A stretch of 64,000 nucleotides of DNA from assembly GCF_007971385.1 (NCBI RefSeq), contig NZ_CP042434.1, forward strand, positions 3,038,001 through 3,102,000, written 5' to 3'. The notes below the pieces were generated by a model, which was given only the letters and a program-made list of their open reading frames with translations, ran no database searches and was not told the DNA's origin. The first letter of the stretch is position 1. Each line of letters opens with the position of its first letter. Positions 57,101 to 64,000 of this stretch are shown piece after piece. Both the position numbers and the translations under genes were made by a program. The DNA comes from Arachidicoccus ginsenosidivorans (lineage in GTDB: Bacteria; Bacteroidota; Bacteroidia; Chitinophagales; Chitinophagaceae).

Positions 57101-60100
57101 AAGGATCCAGGCAGTACCGGGGGAAAACTGATTTTTAACCTGGGCGATGTCAGCGAAGATGTCCTAAAAGACGGCAAACGTTTTTATGAAAACGGCCTTT
57201 CTACCCCCAACACCCCCACAGCTGTTGACAGCAGTTCGGTATGGGGTGTTTCGCCGGTAAATCCCATACAGCTGACCAATGCCTTTAATAACGTGGCTTC
57301 TGACAGGGTTTTGCAAGACGTTGGGTTTGACGGGATGGGAGACGAATCGGAAAGAAGAAAACACAGCCTTTATCTGCAGAGCCTGGCAGATAATTTTGGT
57401 ACCGCTTCACCCATCTATCAAAACGCCTTAAAAGACCCGTCTGCAGATGATTATAAATGGTATAGAGACGGGAGCTTTACGGCCAGCGACGGAATATTGG
57501 CCCGGTACAAATATTATAATAACACAGAAGGAAATTCACCGGTAGCAGGTACTAATGGCAACGGCGCCTCCGCCGCTACCACCTATCCGGATAATGAGGA
57601 TTTAAACGGAGATAATACGGTCAATGAAACAGAGCAGTATTTTGAGTATGACTTGAACTTAAAGCCAGGCATGACACTGACCGATCCTTTTATTGCAGAC
57701 GTCAGAACCGTACAGCCTAAACTGGCCAACGACAGTACGACCAAAGAAAAATGGTATTTGTTTCGTATTCCTATAAATGCATTTACCGGTAAGGTGGGTA
57801 ATATCAATGATTTTAAATCCATCCGCTTTATGCGGATGTATCTGACCGGCTTTCAGGACTCCGTGACACTTCGTTTTGCAAGACTGGGACTGGTGCGCAA
57901 CAATTGGCGTCCTTTTACCTATAACCTGGATACCACAGGGTCTTATACCTCACTACCTCAGAACAGCACCACAGGACTTACAGTGTTATCTGTTAATACG
58001 GAGGATAATAGTGAAAGACTACCCATCCCTTATAAGATGCCGCCAGGTGTGCAGCAGCTGCAATCCATAATGGCCGCAGGCGGCGCTTCCAATGGCTCTG
58101 TTTACTTAGAAAAAGAACAGTCCATGAGCCTGCATGTGAAAATCTTGCTAAGGGAGATGCCAGGGCAGTGTTCAAAAGTATTCAACTTGATTTAAGGGCT
58201 TATGGAGAACTCTCCATGTTCCTGCATGCAGAATCATTACCCGGCATGCGCCCGGTAAGCAATAATGAGCTGACAGCGGTCATCCGGATCGGTCAGGATT
58301 ACCTGGACAATTATTACGAGGTCAGAATTCCGCTACAGGTCACCCTGCCCAGTCAGACAGCCACGGCGGCCGAGATCTGGCCGGAGCTCAATCAATTAAA
58401 ACTGGCCTTGCAGGATCTGGTGGCCTTAAAACTCAGGCGTAATAGTAGCGGGCATCCCATGAATGAAATCTACAGGGAAGAGACTAATGGAGAGACTTTT
58501 TCCGTGAAAGGCAATCCTAACTTAGGGGAAGTCACCAGTCTGCTTATAGGGGTAGAAAATACCAATAGCGCACAGCCGGCAAATTTTGAAGTGTGGGCAG
58601 ATGAGCTTGGACTTTCCAAGCTCAATGAACATGGCGGCTGGGCCGCCCTGGGCAGGGTCGATATGCAACTGGCAGATCTGGGTTCTGTCAGCCTTTCGGC
58701 CAATACGTATTCTGCCGGCTTTGGCACACTGGAGCAAGGCGTCAACGAGCGGGCGAAAAACTCCATGATGCAATTTGATGCCTCCGCCACCATTGATGCA
58801 GGGCGGCTTTTCCCCGAAAAGGCCGGTATTTCCATACCCGTTTATGCCAGCTATAACAAAACGGTCTTAACACCTGAGTATGATCCTTATGACCTGGATG
58901 TACGCATGAAAGACAAACTTAGAAGCTACCATACCAGTAGGGAGAGAGACTCCGTTAAACGCATGTCGCTGGATCAGACAACCAGTAAAACCATCAGCTT
59001 TTCCAATGTCCGTTTTGGAAGACCTTCTATGAAGCCGAAGATCTGGGATATCAGTAATTTTGATTTTTCCTATACCTTTTCCAGTATCGATCAGAGCAGC
59101 CCGCTGATCGCAGAAAACAGCATTGATAAATATTTTGCCGGACTAGGTTATACCTTTAATGGGAAACCGCATTTTATAGAACCTTTTAAACGACTCATAA
59201 AATCCAAAAGCCCCTGGCTGGAATTTATTCGCTCATTTAATATCAATCCCACGCCGTCCCTGCTTAGTTTTAGAACGACCGTAGACCGGCAAATGGGAAT
59301 CTACACGCCAAGATCGGTCAATCTTTATGCCAGCGGCGCCGAGGTAGACACGGCAGAAACTACTTTTGATAAGTACTTCAGGATGTCCAGGGATTATAAC
59401 CTGAACTGGAATTTGACCAGAAGCCTGAACCTTGATTTTACCGCAAATAACCTGTCTTATGTCGATGAGCCTTATGGGTACCTTGATACCAAGGCCAAAA
59501 GAGACTCCATGTGGCATAACTTCTGGACAGGCGGCCGTAATACCCAGTATTCGCAAAAGGCCGCCTTGTCTTATAATCTCCCTCTAGATAAACTACCTTT
59601 TGCAGACTGGATCTCCATGCAATATAGCTATAGCATGAATTACGACTGGGTAGCCTCCAGCCTGCTGTCCAAATCCCTGGGTAATATCATTGAAAATGGC
59701 AATAGCTCCAATCTAAATGGTCAGTTTGATTTTAGAAAGCTCTATGATAAATCCAAATTTATCCAGGCTGCCCTGGATACCACCAGTATGCCTTCCCTGG
59801 TAGACTCCTTAAAACCAGAAGACAAAAAAAGGCTGGATTCCCTGATTCAAAACCTGCCAAAGAGAAAGGAAGTGGTCAAAGGCCTGAAGGGAAGAGAACG
59901 TAAGTTGGCGCTAAGAAATTGGCGGGCCATGAAAGCAGCCATTAAGGAAGCAAAGGTGGCCTTTAACAGAAAACAAGTGGTTAGAACAAGTAAAGCCGTT
60001 TCGGCTGCTGTCAGATTACTGACCATGATTAAAAGTATTTCTGTAACCTATTCCAGCGGCTATACCAGTCGGCTTCCAGGATATATGGACAGCACCAAAG

Positions 60101-61413
60101 CGCTGGGCGAGAACTGGCATTCCGGGCAGCCGGGGCTGGGTTATATTTTTGGCAAGCAGCCCACCAAGGAGTGGCTGGAAGCCAAGGCCAGAGATCATAT
60201 ATTAACAACAGACCCTTATTTTAATGATCTGTACCGCCAGACCTATAACCAGAATATCAATATTAACGCCCAATTAGAACCGGTGCCCGATCTGATCATT
60301 GACCTCACACTCATGAAATCTTTTAATAAAGATTACTCTGAGCTATTTAAAGATACTTCCGGTACGGGTCGTTTTGAACACCTCAGCCCTTATAGTGCAG
60401 GTGGATTCACCGTATCCTATGCGGTGCTCCATGGGATCTTTGAAAAGCCCAAGTCTGGACAAGTGTCAAAAAGCTTCCAGCGCTTTGCTGACTTTAGGGA
60501 AGTTATTTCTGGCAGACTGGCTAAAAACAATCCTTATTACAGTGGCGGCGTTGACGGGGACGGCTATGCAAACGGCTATGGCCGGTATGCCCAAAATGTG
60601 CTGATTCCGGCATTTTTGGCTGCCTATACAGGAAAATCCCCAGAAACAATCGGCTTAATTGAAGAGCAGAATAAAAGTATTAAAACCAATCCGCTCGGTC
60701 ATATATTCCCGATGCCCAACTGGAATATTACCTATTCCGGACTCAGCCGGCTGGGATCGCTATCTAGTATTCTATCCAATGTCACCATCAGAAGTGGCTA
60801 TAACGGGACCCTTTCCATGAATAGTTTTACCAGCTCCCTGAACTTTCAGGATAGACTGATGCAGGGAATGCCTTCCTTTATAGATTCCACCTCAGGGAAC
60901 TATGTGCCGTATTTTCTGATTCCCAATATCACGATCTCGGAGAATTTCTCTCCACTAGTGGGTGTTGATATTACTTTTATGAACCAGAGCAATATCCGCT
61001 TTGATTATTCCAGAAGCAAACAACTATCATTAAGCCTGGTGGATTATCAGGTCAGCGAAGTAAGTTCCACAGAATACTCCTTAGGCTTTAATTACACCAG
61101 GCATAATGCAAAACTGCCCTTTTTGCCGGTACCTAAAAAGTCAGCAGATGGTGTAGGCAATGACATGACCTTTGGGCTGGATCTGGCCATGAGTGATCAA
61201 CTGAATTCCAGTACGACACTTGACCAGACCAATAATTACAGCACAGGGGGGCAAAAAGTAATCTCCATTTCACCTTCCATAAACTATGTAATCAATAACC
61301 GGTTCAACCTGAAGTTCTTTTTTAACCAAACCCGCAATATACCCTACGTGTCCACGACGCCACCCATTGTGATGACCAGTGCAGGGGTGCAGATCCGCAT
61401 GTCATTGCAGTAA
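54107..61413 (+). CDS. sprA: SprA, type IX secretion outer-membrane channel, one frameshift as sequenced
   Basis: SprA forms the large outer-membrane barrel through which type IX secretion substrates pass. The first piece (54107-58195) starts with TTG and a signal peptide (FLWVAGILMLSALRLSAQ), then shows SprA blocks such as VDVTPQGSVDLSIGYEGQNI, QSTFEFNNQFKLKYQGRDDE and IGSGSNGKVYIDDFESSDNL. One A is missing at 58139-58142, between SLHVK and the other frame, which continues NLAKGDARAVFKSIQLDLRA and runs to VMTSAGVQIRMSLQ at 61413. Restored length is 2435 residues, normal for SprA. No upstream ATG was found. It follows ruvA by 105 bp. Confidence 0.93.
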
Positions 61414-61833
61414 AGTGCAGCCTTAAGCTGCTAGGGTAGTGGATGACTGTACCCAGGTGTCGACATGTACTAGGTAGCATTTGTGTATTTACATTGAGAA
61501 TTTAGTGACCTGGAGCCTCTTTCCCTTTGAAATCTTTACTAGCCATCACCTGACCATTACCTGTCCTAAGCGATGTATGCAAAAGGTAAGTATAATAGCC
61601 ATGGCGGGTTAGGTGAAATTATAGCCGATTGCTATTTTTGTACAGCAGCATGGGTATTTGATGGACAAATCCTGTGACGGCGAGATTTGCATGATAAGAT
61701 AAACCGTCGTATTATTGTAGCGGTAGGCTAAATGCAGGCTACAAATTAGCGAAATATCAGTAAAATAACGATAAATTATAAAACGGCATTAAAACCGTCT
61801 ACGCTAAAAAGTTGTCTCCCAAATAAAGTATCC
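61414..61833. other. 420-bp gap between sprA and the mutS-like gene
   Basis: No gene or clear hairpin recognised. Confidence 0.4.
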
Positions 61834-63356
61834 ATGGAAGAATATGTCAAAATTTATTATGAACAGCAACCCAGCCGAAAGCCTTTGATACTGGAAAAAT
61901 CGGATCAGGACCTGGAACTGGAAGCCGCATTTACCATGGTGGATTTTACGGTTACCGTGCCAGGCAGGCAATATTTGTATGACCGCCTTAAACGGCCGCT
62001 AGACAGTTTAGATGCCATCACCAGGCTTGAAAATGAATTGCAGAGACTAGACCCTGAAGCGCAGTTCAGATTGCAATTCGGGGAGATTGCTAAAGTGTTG
62101 GCTGGCCAGGACAGTGCAGATCTGCCCTATCTGATCTTTGGAGGGGATCTTAAAAGCACTTGGTATTATAAGTGGGTGCCTTATCTGCAAGTAGCCATGG
62201 GTTTGGCAGTGGTTCTTTCCATCTTTTTTCACTTTGGACTGCTTATATTAATCGGTTTATTTGGGTTTAATCTTTATTTGCATTTTCATAATAAAATGGT
62301 GTTGGACACCTACCGCAGAAGTTTAAATTCGGTGATTACCTTATATGACGCATGTGGGAAGTTGAATAAAGTGGCGGGGGATTTATTTATGCAGGACAAT
62401 GTTACCCTTGATGCTTATACCGCGTTGAAACCACTTAGAAAGCGGCTTAGTATCAACCAATCTTTACAGTTATTTACCTCTTCTGAGCTTTATATGTTGC
62501 CTTGGCTGCTCTATGAACTCATTAAAGCATTTACACTGGTAGAGGTTAGGGCGGCTTCTTTTATTGTAAAGGAGGTGAATTTTAAAAAAGCGCTGATTCA
62601 TCACTTATACAAAACAGTTGCAAAAACAGATTTTCTATGGTCCATTATAAACTTCGAGAAGCCTGCGGTTGTTGCATCCCAGTCTTTACAACTGATATAA
62701 ACCAGGCATCTATTTTGGGTTTATATCATCCGCTGATTGAAAATTGCATCATCAACGATTTTGTGCCTGGCAAAAATGCGGTACTGATTACCGGTTCCAA
62801 TGCGGCAGGCAAGAGCACCTTTCTTAGATCTTTGGCACTGAGTAATTTACTGGCCACCTCCATTCATACCTGCTTTGCCAGGCAGTTTAAGTGGCCGCTA
62901 CTCACCACCCTTGCTGTAATGCATCATACGGATAGGCTGACGGAAGGCCTTAGCCATTACCAAAGTGAGGTGAAGGACATGGGGGATGTCTTCAAATTAA
63001 GCAAACATCATCCCTGTTTATTACTTTTTGATGAGCCGTTTAATGGGACCAATAGCCGTGAGCGCATTGCCATTGCTGCTTCCGTTTTACAATATTTTGC
63101 CAGTTGCCCTAGCCATATAACGCTTATCGCCACGCATGATTTTGAATTGCTACAGTTACTCTCAGAAACCTATAAAATGTATTATTTTAATGAACAGGTG
63201 CATCCGGACGGAAAACTAAGCTTTGATTACCGACTTAAAGCAGGTCGGAAAATCACGCGTAATGCCCTTGAACTTATCAGAATTGAAGGGTTCCCTGAGC
63301 GGGTCGTAGCAAGAGCCAATCAGATTTACCAGCAGATGGAAGATAAAAATGAGTAG
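61834..63356 (+). CDS. Membrane-anchored MutS-like ATPase, one frameshift as sequenced
   Basis: The first piece (61834-62700) begins MEEYVKIYYEQQPSRKPLIL and has two adjacent membrane helices near residues 115-150 (VAMGLAVVLSIFFHFGLLIL, IGLFGFNLYLHF). A helical core follows, to AKTDFLWSIINF. One T is missing at 62653-62654; the other frame continues REACGCCIPVFTTDINQASI, the P-loop ITGSNAAGKSTFLRSLALSN, the Walker B LLLFDEPFNGTNSRERIAI and ATHDFELLQLL. Restored length is 507 residues. This is the MutS domain V ATPase without a mismatch-recognition domain, so a role in canonical mismatch repair is unlikely. Function is unknown. Confidence 0.82.
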
Positions 63357-63779
63357 CAGAGTTTGTAGCAAAGCGTCCATGGTAACTTCGTTTTGGATAA
63401 GACTTGTTTTGTACATTCCATTTGCTACCCCAAAAGTTGTTACGGCAGTGAGGAGTATAGATTTTTTAGCCACTGTACTTTCTAATTATAAATAAGTTTA
63501 CTTTTTTGCGCAACTCATCTGCCTGTTTTTTATTTATGGTAAATTTATCGTCATAGAAATTTATCTGACATATGTTAACTGTAACTGCAGTAATATGCTA
63601 AAAATGCCTTAGGTGAATACTGAGCTTTGCGCAATAATTCTTTGCCGAAGCAACCTCGCGACAACCTTTAGTATTCTTGATGATTTACTTTTCCGCCAAT
63701 ATTACAATGAAACTTGAATTTAGGTACAAGTAGGGCTTGACATCATACTATCAATGGTAGGCTGCTCCCAATACTCCCA
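63357..63779. other. Gap of 420 bp, no gene recognised
   Basis: Convergent intergenic region between the mutS-like gene and the transporter. No terminator hairpin identified. Confidence 0.4.
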
Positions 63780-64000
63780 TTATGCATCGCTTTCTAGGCC
63801 TGGAATAGGGCTAATGTTACTTTCAGGAGCTCTTTGACTTGGAGTTCGGCCAAACTTAGAAACAAGAATGAGCAATGAGGTCCCAATAATAAAATGCTGA
63901 TATAGCTGAATGCCTGAATATATGTCATATGGTCGCTTTTAAATAGAAAGCCAAACAGCATACCTCCGAAGTTGCCACCTGCGCCAACTATGCCACTGAT
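63780..64000 (-). CDS. NarK-type MFS transporter, C-terminal fragment, frameshifted as sequenced
   Basis: Read on the minus strand from the window edge, the frame gives ISGIVGAGGNFGGMLFGFLF, then KSDHMTYIQAFSYISILLLG. This resembles the conserved GxVGAGGNxGGxxxG block of nitrate/nitrite transporters. One base is missing at 63882-63884, after which the other frame continues TSLLILVSKFGRTPSQRAPE and ends SPIPGLESDA at 63780. The gene starts beyond the window. The role would be nitrate or nitrite transport across the inner membrane. Confidence 0.7.

Noticed and set aside
58130..58200. Programmed ribosomal frameshift in sprA
   Set aside because: There is no slippery heptamer with a downstream structure, and the same single-base deletion pattern occurs in many other genes, so a read error is the simpler explanation.

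Overview
The window is a chromosomal segment of a Bacteroidota bacterium, most likely a member of the Chitinophagaceae or a close relative. The basis is the ruvA-sprA pair (SprA is the type IX secretion outer-membrane channel), Bacteroidota-type conjugative-transposon genes traJ and traK, a DUF7948/SBBP-type exported protein, many secreted lipoproteins and glycosidases, moderately AT-rich DNA and few obvious Shine-Dalgarno sequences. The family-level placement is inference.

Layout. 1-7.2 kb is core: the 3' end of ilvD, a PIN-type toxin-antitoxin pair with a decayed toxin, tRNA-Phe, a giant MerR-type protein, an SDR oxidoreductase, an L,D-transpeptidase-like protein, RidA and YegP. 7.2-27.3 kb is an accessory region ending at a tRNA-Val gene. 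It holds an XRE / helicase-nuclease / DNA-methyltransferase cassette, an IS4-type transposase remnant, an SBBP-type remnant, and a long tightly coupled defence operon (abiEi-abiEii-hsdM-hsdS-X1-X2::hsdR-ygjP-like). It closes with a large serine recombinase gene split by a piece of conjugative transposon (traJ-traK and a stub). 27.4-44 kb is mostly secreted catabolism and envelope genes: GH36 and GH27 alpha-galactosidases, an M3 peptidase, DUF2490, a DUF1266-like lipoprotein, a lactonase, a polysaccharide deacetylase, an esterase, two tandem S66 LD-carboxypeptidases and a LacI regulator. 44-64 kb is housekeeping and cell surface: pcrA, a phosphoesterase, an AAA-ATPase/nuclease protein, a YtxH-holin-like trio, fabH, ruvA, sprA, a membrane-anchored MutS-like ATPase and the 3' end of a NarK-type transporter.

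A cross-cutting observation dominates interpretation. At least thirteen coding regions or gene segments are broken by exactly one missing base, nearly always in a short homopolymer, and restoring one base gives a full-length protein each time. The breaks hit core genes (pcrA, sprA, mutS-like) as well as accessory ones, and no insertion was seen. This fits sequencing or assembly deletion errors much better than biological decay. In contrast, in-frame stop codons made by substitution occur only in mobile or accessory genes (PIN toxin, transposase, SBBP-type gene, traJ, serine recombinase) and look like true decay.

The best candidate for an undescribed system is the accessory pair X1 (141 aa) and X2 (about 121 residues, fused in frame to the N-terminus of HsdR). 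Both sit between hsdS and hsdR, and the whole operon is coupled by overlapping start and stop codons and headed by an AbiE-type toxin-antitoxin pair.
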